A stretch of DNA of 46,740 nucleotides from contig NZ_FOHV01000022.1 in NCBI RefSeq assembly GCF_900111395.1, positions 1-46,740 on the forward strand, in the 5' to 3' direction. Positions within the stretch are counted from its first letter, which is position 1, and every line of letters starts with the position of its first letter. The stretch comes from Thorsellia anophelis DSM 18579 (GTDB taxonomy: Bacteria; Pseudomonadota; Gammaproteobacteria; Enterobacterales; Thorselliaceae). The notes below the pieces were generated by a model that saw nothing but the letters and a program-made list of their open reading frames with translations, was not told where the DNA came from and did not search any database. Below, piece by piece: positions 31,231 through 38,182 of the stretch. The position numbers and the translations under genes were made by a program.

Positions 31231-32706
31231 ATGGAAGCGCAAGCAATAATAAATAGTATTGCCTCAATATTAGAAACCATTCAAGGATTAGTTTGGAGCT
31301 ATCCTTTAATTGGATTATGTTTATTTGCTGGAGTCTTTTTTTCAGTTGCAACTCGATTTATGCAAATAAGAGGCATCAAAGAGATGATACGCTTGATGTT
31401 GAAAAATAAGTCCTCGGATTCAGGCGTCTCATCTTTTCAAGCATTTGCAATGTCCTTATCTGGGCGTGTAGGGACAGGGAATATTACCGGAGTTGCATTA
31501 GCAATTGGTGTAGGAGGGCCTGGCGCTATATTTTGGATGTGGGTTGTTGCTTTTTTAGGCGCGTCTACTTCTTATGTAGAATGTACTTTAGCACAAATTT
31601 ATAAGCAAAAGGATAAGAACGCTTATTATCGCGGTGGACCTGCTTATTATATTGAAAAAGCGATGGGACAAAAATGGTATGCTTTAATATTTGCGGGTTT
31701 TACGGTTTTGGCATGGGGTTTTTTAATGCCGACAACACAATCAAATGCTATTGCAGAAAGTTTAACGGTTGCATGGGATATTAAGCCAATTTATACTGCA
31801 ATTGGACTTGCAATTGTGATGTCTTTTATTATATTTGGTGGAATTAGGCGTATTGCTAGCTTTGCTCAATGGGTTGTACCTTTCATGGCATTGGCTTATA
31901 TTGCAGTTGCTTTAGTAATCATAGGAATTAATTTCAAAGCCATTCCAAGTATGCTTACTTTAATATTTGAAAGTGCCTTTGGTATGGGACCTGTGTTAGG
32001 TGCCGTCATTTGGCAAGCAATCCAAATGGGTGTGAAGCGTGGACTTTATTCTAATGAAGCAGGTCAAGGTAGTGCACCACATTCAGCTGCTGTTGCTGAA
32101 GTGAAGCATCCTGCAGAACAAGGTTATGTGCAAGCTTTTTCAGTTTATATTGATACGTTATTTGTATGTACTGCAACAGCATTTATTATTTTATCAACAG
32201 GGCTATATAATGTAGTTGATCCTAATAATCCTGATGCATTTATTTATGTTGGTTTGCAAGGGGTTGAAGCTGGATCAGCATTTGCACAACATGCAATTGA
32301 ATCTGTTTTACCTGGTTTTGGAAAGGGGTTTGTGGCAATAGCACTTTTATTTTTTGCTTTTACAACTATAATTGCTTACTACTACATGGCAGAAACCAAT
32401 TTAACATACTTATTTAAAAATAAACCGTCACAAATTTGGATTAACTTATTACGTTTTGGGAGTGTTGTCACTGTCTTTTTAGGCTGTATTTATGCAAGTA
32501 AAACCGCATGGAGCTTAGGGGATATTGGTGTAGGTCTTATGGCGTGGATGAATATTATCGCAATATTGATTTTATTCGTTCCTGCAATTAAAGCTTTAAG
32601 AGATTACGAAGCACAAAAGAAAGCAGGAAAAACCCCTGTTTTTCACCCTGAAAAATTAGGCATAAAAAATGCTGAAATTTGGAATGAGATTAATTCTACA
32701 AAATAG
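31231..32706 (+). CDS. sodium:alanine/glycine symporter family transporter (AgcS)
   Basis: AGCS-family inner-membrane symporter, 491 aa with about 11 transmembrane segments. The start at 31231 has AAAAGGAG 11 bases upstream; the longer open frame overlaps hemF and its extra 37 residues are not hydrophobic. The family signature follows GFxMSLSGRVGTGNITGVA-type residues (AMSLSGRVGTGNITGVALA), then GPGAIFWMWVVAFLGA, YVECTLAQIYK, the GGPAYYIEKAMG loop and GLYSNEAGQGSAPHSAA. Substrate is probably alanine, glycine or D-alanine, coupled to Na+; it cannot be fixed from sequence. A terminator follows. Confidence 0.92.
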   Translation: MEAQAIINSIASILETIQGLVWSYPLIGLCLFAGVFFSVATRFMQIRGIKEMIRLMLKNKSSDSGVSSFQAFAMSLSGRVGTGNITGVALAIGVGGPGAIFWMWVVAFLGASTSYVECTLAQIYKQKDKNAYYRGGPAYYIEKAMGQKWYALIFAGFTVLAWGFLMPTTQSNAIAESLTVAWDIKPIYTAIGLAIVMSFIIFGGIRRIASFAQWVVPFMALAYIAVALVIIGINFKAIPSMLTLIFESAFGMGPVLGAVIWQAIQMGVKRGLYSNEAGQGSAPHSAAVAEVKHPAEQGYVQAFSVYIDTLFVCTATAFIILSTGLYNVVDPNNPDAFIYVGLQGVEAGSAFAQHAIESVLPGFGKGFVAIALLFFAFTTIIAYYYMAETNLTYLFKNKPSQIWINLLRFGSVVTVFLGCIYASKTAWSLGDIGVGLMAWMNIIAILILFVPAIKALRDYEAQKKAGKTPVFHPEKLGIKNAEIWNEINSTK

Positions 32707-32713
32707 TTTAAAA

Positions 32714-32745
32714 TGGCGGCGCTTTAAGCGCCGTCGTTATTTTTA
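32714..32745 (+). terminator. terminator between the symporter gene and purM
   Basis: GCGGCGCT-TTA-AGCGCCGT forms an 8-bp GC-rich stem (one G-T pair) followed by CGTTATTTTTATT. It lies 8 bp after the symporter stop and 25 bp before purM, so the purM promoter must lie within or upstream of it. Confidence 0.75.
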
Positions 32746-32769
32746 TTATATATTTTTAGGGCTAACATA

Positions 32770-33855
32770 GTGAACCATTCGAATACACCAAATCAATCAG
32801 AACAACTCAAAAATACTGAAAGACCTTCATTAGATTACCGTGCCGCTGGTGTGGATATTGATGCAGGTAATGAACTTGTCGAGCGAATTAAAGGAGCAGT
32901 AAAACGTACCCGTCGGCCTGAAGTTATGGGGGGATTAGGTGGGTTTGGAGCACTTTGTGCTATACCTAAAGGATATGAAGAGCCTATACTCGTTTCGGGT
33001 ACAGATGGGGTTGGAACTAAATTAAGGTTAGCAATGGATCTAAAACGCCATGAGACAATTGGTGTTGATTTAGTTGCTATGTGCGTTAACGATCTTATCG
33101 TGCAAGGCGCAGAACCACTTTTCTTTTTAGATTATTATGCAACAGGTAAATTGAACGTTGATACTGCAACGAAAGTAATTGAAGGTATTGCCTATGGTTG
33201 TGAACAAGCAGGGTGTTCATTAGTTGGAGGTGAAACCGCTGAAATGCCAGGTATGTACGAAGGCGAAGATTATGATCTTGCTGGGTTTTGTGTTGGTGTT
33301 GTTGAAAAAGCTAAGTTGATTGATGGAACTAAGGTTGCTGAGGGTAATGCTTTAATTGCGCTTGGTTCAAGTGGCCCACATTCAAATGGATACTCATTAA
33401 TCCGTAAAATTCTAGAGCTGAGTCATGCATGCCCTAATACCACTCAATTAGATGGCAGGCCGCTAGCTGATCATTTAATGGCACCGACTAAAATTTATGT
33501 TAAGTCGGTATTGGAATTGATTGCTAATGTGCAGGTGAATGCTTTAGTGCATATTACCGGTGGTGGATTTTGGGAAAACATACCAAGAGTTCTACCTTCT
33601 CATCTGAGCGCAGTAATAGATTCATCAAGTTGGAAGTGGCCTGCTATATTTAATTGGTTGCAGACTGAGGGAAATGTCACTACTCGCGAAATGTATCGTA
33701 CTTTCAATTGTGGTGTTGGGATGATCATTGCCTTGCCGAATGAATCTGCAGATGAAGCAATTAGATTATTAAACCAAGCAGGAGAAAATGCTTGGTTAAT
33801 CGGCCATATTACTGCTCGTACAGATGAACAGACTGAACAAGTCACAATTATATAA
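32770..33855 (+). CDS. purM: phosphoribosylformylglycinamidine cyclo-ligase (AIR synthetase)
   Basis: Fifth step of de novo purine synthesis (FGAM to AIR with ATP); 361 aa from a GTG start (E. coli 345), with a longer, polar N-terminal tail. Motifs: [91 protein letters not shown] and [14 protein letters not shown]. No PurR operator (ACGCAAACGTTTGCGT type) is seen in the short upstream gap. purN follows, as in E. coli, but with a hairpin between. Confidence 0.96.
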   Translation: MNHSNTPNQSEQLKNTERPSLDYRAAGVDIDAGNELVERIKGAVKRTRRPEVMGGLGGFGALCAIPKGYEEPILVSGTDGVGTKLRLAMDLKRHETIGVDLVAMCVNDLIVQGAEPLFFLDYYATGKLNVDTATKVIEGIAYGCEQAGCSLVGGETAEMPGMYEGEDYDLAGFCVGVVEKAKLIDGTKVAEGNALIALGSSGPHSNGYSLIRKILELSHACPNTTQLDGRPLADHLMAPTKIYVKSVLELIANVQVNALVHITGGGFWENIPRVLPSHLSAVIDSSSWKWPAIFNWLQTEGNVTTREMYRTFNCGVGMIIALPNESADEAIRLLNQAGENAWLIGHITARTDEQTEQVTII

Positions 33856-33864
33856 TCAATATTC

Positions 33865-33899
33865 AAGCCGCATTTGTATTCGCGGCTTTGCATTTTTTT
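33865..33899 (+). terminator. terminator or attenuator between purM and purN
   Basis: A 7-bp perfect stem AAGCCGC / GCGGCTT with a 10-nt loop is followed by TGCATTTTTTTA. It lies 10 bp after purM and could reduce readthrough into purN. Confidence 0.65.
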
Positions 33900-33921
33900 A
33901 ATTGAATGATAACCAAAAACT

Positions 33922-34599
33922 ATGACAGCTCAACCTAACGCATTAAAAAGGATAGTAGTCTTGATTTCAGGATCAGGTACTAACCTTAAGACAATTATTG
34001 AAAATTGCAAACCCACTGCCCTTGAAACAATATCTCAGCCAATAGATGCTGAAGTTGTTGCAGTATTTTCTAATCAAGCACAAGCTGGTGGGCTGCAATT
34101 TGCTCGTGATGCGAATATCCCAACCCAAGTGATATTGACAAAGGATTATCCTGATAGAGAGGCTTTCGATAAGAAACTCGCTGCACAAATTCTACAGTAT
34201 AAGCCTGATTTAGTTGTTTTAGCGGGCTATATGCTTATACTCACTGCCGATTTTGTTCATACTTTTACTGGTAAATTGATTAATATTCATCCTTCATTGT
34301 TGCCCAAATATCCAGGGTTGAATACACATAAGCGTGCTATTGAGAATGGTGATACTGAACATGGTACGAGTATTCATTTTGTTGATAGTGGTTTAGACTC
34401 TGGCCCTGTAATTTTACAAGCTAAAGTTCCTATTTTTCCAGGGGATGATGAAATAATGTTGATTGAAAGAGTTAAATATCAAGAACATCAGATCTATCCT
34501 CTTGTAATTAAGTGGTTTATTGATGGACGATTACTCCTTAAAGATAAAGTTGCTTATCTTGATGGAAAGGCTTTAGATGAATTAGGCTACGCATCTTGA
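33922..34599 (+). CDS. purN: phosphoribosylglycinamide formyltransferase 1
   Basis: GAR transformylase using 10-formyl-tetrahydrofolate; 225 aa (E. coli 212) with a short extra N-terminus. The N-terminal VLISGSGTNLKTII loop binds phosphate. Catalytic residues N121, H123 (NIHPSLLPKYPG) and D159 (DSGLDSGPV) correspond to E. coli N106, H108 and D144. The frame is intact. It is the last core gene before the accessory block that begins at about 34.6 kb. Confidence 0.96.
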   Translation: MTAQPNALKRIVVLISGSGTNLKTIIENCKPTALETISQPIDAEVVAVFSNQAQAGGLQFARDANIPTQVILTKDYPDREAFDKKLAAQILQYKPDLVVLAGYMLILTADFVHTFTGKLINIHPSLLPKYPGLNTHKRAIENGDTEHGTSIHFVDSGLDSGPVILQAKVPIFPGDDEIMLIERVKYQEHQIYPLVIKWFIDGRLLLKDKVAYLDGKALDELGYAS

Positions 34600-34635
34600 T
34601 GGCTATTTTTTATTGTGATGTTGTGAATTTACATA

Positions 34636-34670
34636 TTAATGTGTAGCGATTTGTATTGAATGGATTATTG
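34636..34670. repeat. short fragment of the accessory-region repeat
   Basis: The stretch starting TTAATGTGTAGCGATTTG and ending GAATGGATTATTG matches the right end of the longer copy at 37131-37166, and its first 15 bases match 35858-35870. With the two larger copies it brackets the toxin-antitoxin modules. Confidence 0.6.
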
Positions 34671-34698
34671 GTGTTCTATACATAACGATTTGAAATGA

Positions 34699-34722
34699 CC
34701 CTTAACTAATTTAGTTACAGGG
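34699..34722. terminator. hairpin downstream of purN
   Basis: TAACTAA-T-TTAGTTA is extended by CCCT / AGGG with a one-base bulge. There is no good T-run (ATAATTTCTTC follows on plus), so it is a possible weak terminator for purN or for the minus-strand antitoxin gene. Confidence 0.4.
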
Positions 34723-34819
34723 CCATAATTTCTTCTTTCTAGTTTCGATTTCAACTTAAAGATACACGCGTTTTACAAACTAATCTCAACATAGATAAGA
34801 TTTCGGAAACGGAACCTTA

Positions 34820-35122
34820 TTAGCCTAATTGAGGCGGTTCTTGCAAAACAAGCCTTATACTTGTACCGCAAGCTAAAGCGTATCGTTCCAGTGTTTTCAT
34901 GCTTGCTTTACTGGCATTTTTTTCTAACTTACTCACCGCTGGCTGTGTAATTCCCATTCTTTCTGCCACTTGTGTGCTATTAAGACCTGCTCTTTTTTTC
35001 ATGGAAATTAATAACTCTTGTACTTCTTCTTCCAGTTTTTCAACTAAATAAGCGTTTAATACATCATTATTCATCAAAGCTTTTTCTTTAACTTTAGAGT
35101 AAGGGATACCTTTAGTTTTCAT
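34820..35122 (-). CDS. HTH-type antitoxin of a HigBA/RelE-like module
   Basis: 100-aa XRE-family protein, second gene of a toxin-first pair. The N-terminal half (about 1-40) is charged and may wrap the toxin. The helix-turn-helix is at about 45-75 (LNSTQVAERMGITQPAVSKLEKN), followed by the typical TLERYALACGTSIRLVL C-terminus. Its start overlaps the toxin's stop by 11 bp, so the two are translationally coupled. It probably autorepresses through the palindrome at 35494-35509. Family assignment (HigA-like) is good; the exact subfamily is not certain. Confidence 0.85.
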   Translation of the reverse strand: MKTKGIPYSKVKEKALMNNDVLNAYLVEKLEEEVQELLISMKKRAGLNSTQVAERMGITQPAVSKLEKNASKASMKTLERYALACGTSIRLVLQEPPQLG

Positions 35123-35432
35123 TTGTTAATTCCTCTAATCGTTTTATTGCTAATTTAATTTCATTTTTCGGCGTTTTTGCCGTTTTTTTTACAAACGTAC
35201 GTAAAATATAAATTCGTTTTTCTTTTGCAAAAGCAAAAAATGTTCGCGTAATATCTTTCTTGCCTACTCGCAATTCAAACAACCCATCTTGGATAGTATC
35301 TGTATCAGGGTACCTTAAATGATTTCCTTGCACCTCAAGTTTATCCAGTGCTGCTAAAGCTTTAGCTTGCATTTTACTCTCAAGACTTAATATCTCTTCT
35401 TCAGCCTCAGGATGAAAAATTAGTTCAAACAC
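35112..35432 (-). CDS. HigB/RelE-superfamily toxin (phage Gp49-like family)
   Basis: 106-aa likely mRNA interferase. A GTG start at 35432 is preceded by AAGGAG with 7-base spacing and is preferred over an in-frame ATG at 35459, which has no ribosome-binding site. The fold signature is a basic beta-sheet: LFELRVGKKDITRTFFAFAK, IYILRTFVKKTAKTP and a C-terminal helix with EIKLAIKRLEEL. This fits the Gp49-like HigB group, which cleaves mRNA on the ribosome. Toxin-before-antitoxin order is the higBA pattern. The frame is intact, so the module may be active, unlike the neighbouring VapBC. Confidence 0.85.
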   Translation of the reverse strand: MFELIFHPEAEEEILSLESKMQAKALAALDKLEVQGNHLRYPDTDTIQDGLFELRVGKKDITRTFFAFAKEKRIYILRTFVKKTAKTPKNEIKLAIKRLEELTNEN

Positions 35433-35473
35433 ATAATCACTCCTTGTTGAAAAGTACATAAAACCATGTGTTT

Positions 35474-35509
35474 ATAATACCAATTATAACATTATAACTC
35501 AAGAGTTAT
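35474..35509 (-). promoter_or_regulatory. promoter and operator of the toxin-antitoxin pair
   Basis: On the minus strand TTGAGT (35497-35502) and TATTAT (35474-35479) are separated by 17 bp. The -35 box lies inside the inverted repeat ATAACTC-TT-GAGTTAT (35494-35509), placed to let the HTH antitoxin block RNA polymerase. The start codon is about 40 bp downstream. Confidence 0.65.
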
Positions 35510-35533
35510 TCATAACCTACAGCCTAATAATTA

Positions 35534-35802
35534 CCTAAAGGTTATTTTTAAGGCTCAATACTCTTTCAGAGATTTTCCTAAACAATTGTTCTGAACTACA
35601 TGGGACCAGACCACCGTTATAACCATAAGTCCTGATGGTCCTGTAATATTTTGCGATATCATTTAATATATCTTAATGAGCTTCCGTTAACTTATCATAG
35701 CCAATCTTTCGCTCCCATTTAATTTTACAGCTTCTAAAAAAGCGTTATATTTGCCTTTTATCCCAGCAATTACCAAAGTGAGTACAAAGGTGAGTATAAT
35801 TT
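35534..35802 (-). pseudogene. decayed 3' end of an IS3-family transposase (orfB), copy 1
   Basis: Reading the minus strand across frameshifts gives pieces of the IS3-type integrase core end: THFGNCWD (around the third catalytic acid), FFRSCKIKWERKIGYDKLTEAH, DILNDIAKYYRTIRTYGYNGG and a C-terminus SSEQLFRKISERVLSLKN before a stop at 35534. At least two frame changes and internal stops make it non-functional. The DD part and orfA are missing and no complete terminal inverted repeats were found. A second, divergent copy lies at 36830. Confidence 0.72.
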
Positions 35803-35872
35803 AAAAAGAGAAGTTTAAAGATATTATAATACAATAACTTGAATTGAGAGTTGCACTTTAATGTGTAGCGAT
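35611..35872. repeat. accessory-region direct repeat, copy 1
   Basis: This block aligns with 36886-37147 in the same orientation. A 42-bp stretch (35761-35802) is 41/42 identical to 37035-37076, while the flanks are only loosely similar. The repeat runs about 70 bp beyond the transposase-coding part into AT-rich sequence with a minus-strand TATAAT, so the repeated unit is not simply the transposase gene. Confidence 0.75.
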
Positions 35873-35956
35873 TGGATCATTTAATGATGTGTTGATAGTT
35901 TTAACCATTAACACATCATTCAAATGTTTCATGTGATGAATTTTAAAGTATAATAA

Positions 35957-36360
35957 TTAATTATCTAACCAATTTTCTACAATGAGACCTGGTACGCTAT
36001 CAAATTCTTTGCGATTATTAGTGACAAGTATTAATCCAGCACTTCTTGCATGCCCCGCAATATGTAAATCATTAATTCCAATTGGGGTACCATTTCGTTC
36101 TAGCCCTGCTCTAATATGACCATAGTGAGCGGAAGCCTTAGCGTCATAATCTAAAACACTAATACGAGAAATAAAATCTTCAACAACTTGGAGGTTTTTC
36201 TCCTGTGAGGTGCTTTTTTCTACTCCATGCAATAACTCAGAAAGTGTAATTACAGAAATTGCCATTCGATTAGTATTAGCGTTGAAACGAGCTAACAATT
36301 CTATAGGGCGGGCTTTAAAACATAGATAACAATATTAGTATCTAGCAGGTATTTTAGCAT
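35957..36360 (-). pseudogene. vapC: VapC-type PIN-domain toxin, frameshifted
   Basis: The frame starts at an ATG overlapping the vapB stop (TAATG) with MLKYLLDTNIVIYVLKP, including the first catalytic Asp, then hits a stop after 19 codons at about 36301. The remaining PIN domain continues in another frame: ISVITLSELLHGVEKS (catalytic Glu), GTPIGINDLHIAGHARS (Asp) and VTNNRKEFDSVPGLIVENW. Adding one base near 36305-36312 would restore a 134-aa VapC, the family's usual length. An internal ATG could give a 113-aa protein, but without the first acid it should be inactive. This may be true decay or a sequencing error in a run of Cs. Confidence 0.85.
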
Positions 36361-36593
36361 TAAAACCCCTCACGCTCAGACTGATGTTGCTCTGCCCGTT
36401 CTGGTAAAAAATCATCTGATACATGCTTATCATTTAGAAAAAAACTATCCCATGTATTTTCAATGGGTGATAAGATTCTCTCATTTCCTACAGCCCTTAC
36501 AGTAACTAAGCTCACTGATTTTGGAAAACGCATATCTACGGGTAACCGCACATTTTGAGTGTTATTATTCATAAAAACTTTAGCTTGTGACAT
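36360..36593 (-). CDS. vapB: VapB antitoxin (AbrB/SpoVT fold)
   Basis: 77-aa antitoxin. The N-terminal swapped-hairpin DNA-binding domain is AKVFMNNNTQNVRLPVDMRFP, as in VapB of enterobacteria. The C-terminal tail (TWDSFFLNDKHVSDDFLPER) is the toxin-binding peptide. A GGAG element precedes the ATG. The stop overlaps the vapC start by one base. With vapC broken, this gene is probably kept only as a remnant or as an antidote to other VapC toxins. Confidence 0.88.
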   Translation of the reverse strand: MSQAKVFMNNNTQNVRLPVDMRFPKSVSLVTVRAVGNERILSPIENTWDSFFLNDKHVSDDFLPERAEQHQSEREGF

Positions 36594-36628
36594 AGCTTAC
36601 TCCTTTAGTGTTGCCCTGTTAAATGAAT

Positions 36629-36648
36629 TATACACTATATAGTTTATA
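36629..36648. promoter_or_regulatory. VapBC operator
   Basis: A 20-bp near-perfect palindrome (18 of 20 positions) is centred on ACTATATAGT, about 45 bp upstream of the vapB start. It overlaps a minus-strand TATAAT-like -10 element. The position and symmetry fit autorepression by the VapBC complex. Confidence 0.6.
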
Positions 36649-36829
36649 CCCTCCTAAATTTTTCATAACTCCAACCCTACGAGAAAAACACTACAAATAT
36701 GATCCTACAATTAATCTCATTACTACTGATGCTTTTCACCCTCCGTAAGGAACAATGAAGTTTCATGCCACAAGGGGCAGACTTATCATTATGATGGCTT
36801 TAGGTTGTTTTGTGGTGGGCAAATAATTT

Positions 36830-37076
36830 CGGACTCTTTCTTGTAGGTTTATCAATGTAATTATTTAGATCTGTTTGGTGTAAAGCCACCATTATAACTA
36901 TGAGACCTAATCGCACTGTAATATTTTACGATATAATTAATTATATATTAATGAGAAACCGTTAAATTATCATTTCTAGGTTTTGTTACCCATCTAGTTT
37001 TAACGCTCCTTTCAAACGCTCCATTCGGCTATTATCCCAGTAATTACCAAAGTGAGTACAAAGGTGAGTATAATTT
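36830..37076 (-). pseudogene. decayed 3' end of an IS3-family transposase (orfB), copy 2
   Basis: Minus-strand fragments read THFGNYWDNSRMERL, then in another frame RSVKTRWVTKPRNDNLTVSH, YIINYIVKYYSAIRSHSYNG and GFTPNRSK, with several stops. This is the conserved end of IS3-family OrfB, including the Glu of the DDE triad (MER). Upstream parts and inverted repeats are not recognisable. It differs from copy 1 in most of its length apart from the shared 42-bp block, so it derives from a related but separate element or from old decay. The sequence from 36650 to 36830 shows nothing recognisable. Confidence 0.75.
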
Positions 37077-37166
37077 GAAATGAGAAATTTAAAGTAATTA
37101 TAATACAATCACTTGAATTAAGAATTGCGCTTTAATGTATGGTGTTCTGTATTGAATAGATTATTG
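36886..37166. repeat. accessory-region direct repeat, copy 2
   Basis: Partner of the block at 35611-35872, in the same orientation, with the 41/42 identical core at 37035-37076. Its right end (37131-37166) also matches the small fragment at 34636-34670. Confidence 0.75.
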
Positions 37167-37235
37167 CAGAATATGGTATTCGTGTTGTAGTGCACTAACA
37201 AATTAAATTGCTGAATAACCACAGCTATCTATAAG

Positions 37236-38142
37236 TGCCCGCAAAAGCAATTCACAAAGCTAGCTCAAGCAATATTATCAGATTAATTGCAGGGCATTGC
37301 CCGAACAACTCATTGAATCCGAAATTTTTGGTCACGCAAAAGGCGCATTTGCTGGCGCAGTCAGTCAAAGAGATGGGTTATTCCAAGCGGCAAATGGCGA
37401 TACCTTTTTCTCGATGAAATTGGTGATATACTCTTGTCTTTAAAAGTCAAACTTTTACTGGTTTTACAAGAACGTAAAGTTAGACTGGTAGGGTAGGTGG
37501 TGATCATGATATTGATGTGCGTGTAATTTCATCGACGCACCATGATTTATTTTGTTCTATCATCGTAATTTTTCCAATTTAATTGTCATTATAAGCTATA
37601 ACTGCCTACAAGAAAATTGTATCACTACATATCAAGTCATGGAAAAGCGTGAACTTCGTGAAGCTCTGTTGTATCGCTTAAATGTGGCCAATCTCAAAAT
37701 CCTTACATTAAACGAACGAGAAGAAGATATTCCAATTTTAGCTAATCATTTAATACAAAAAATAAGCGAAAAGTAAAATATTCAATCAAACAAAATCAAA
37801 GAACGCGTGTTTTCGAATGATACGATGACATGACTAGCCTAAGCTAACTGGGCGGGTAGTGTTAGACAACTAGTTAATGTGATTGAGCAGTGTGTCTCAT
37901 TAACCTCCGTACCTATCATTAGCGAAGCCTTAGTTGAACAAGCACTTCAATGTGAAAATACCGCACTGCCGACTTTTACAGAAGCAAGAAATCAATTTGA
38001 ACTCAACTATTTGAGAAAGGTGATCCAGATTACGAAAGGTAACGTGACGTAAGCGGCGAGATTGGCCGATCGTAATCGTACAGAATTTTATAAATTGTTG
38101 TCACGTCATGAACTGGAAGCAAATAATTTTAATAAACCTTAA
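37236..38142 (+). pseudogene. glrR: decayed sigma-54 response regulator GlrR (QseF/YfhA)
   Basis: Fragments in changing frames match the GlrR AAA+ and C-terminal domains in order: [145 protein letters not shown] and RNRTEFYKLLSRHEL. The receiver domain and Walker A are missing. Walker B is broken by a one-base loss, GAFTGA has become GAFAGA, and stops and an insertion of about 85 bp interrupt the rest. glrK, qseG and glnB, its E. coli neighbours, are not here. It is plainly non-functional. Confidence 0.88.
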
Positions 38143-38182
38143 ATTTAGCATTCACAACTCATGTAACTTATCAGCTTTGAGC

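Noticed and set aside
35433-35459. Upstream ATG start for the HigB-type toxin
   Set aside because: No Shine-Dalgarno sequence there, while the GTG at 35432 has AAGGAG at ideal spacing and yields the usual family N-terminus.
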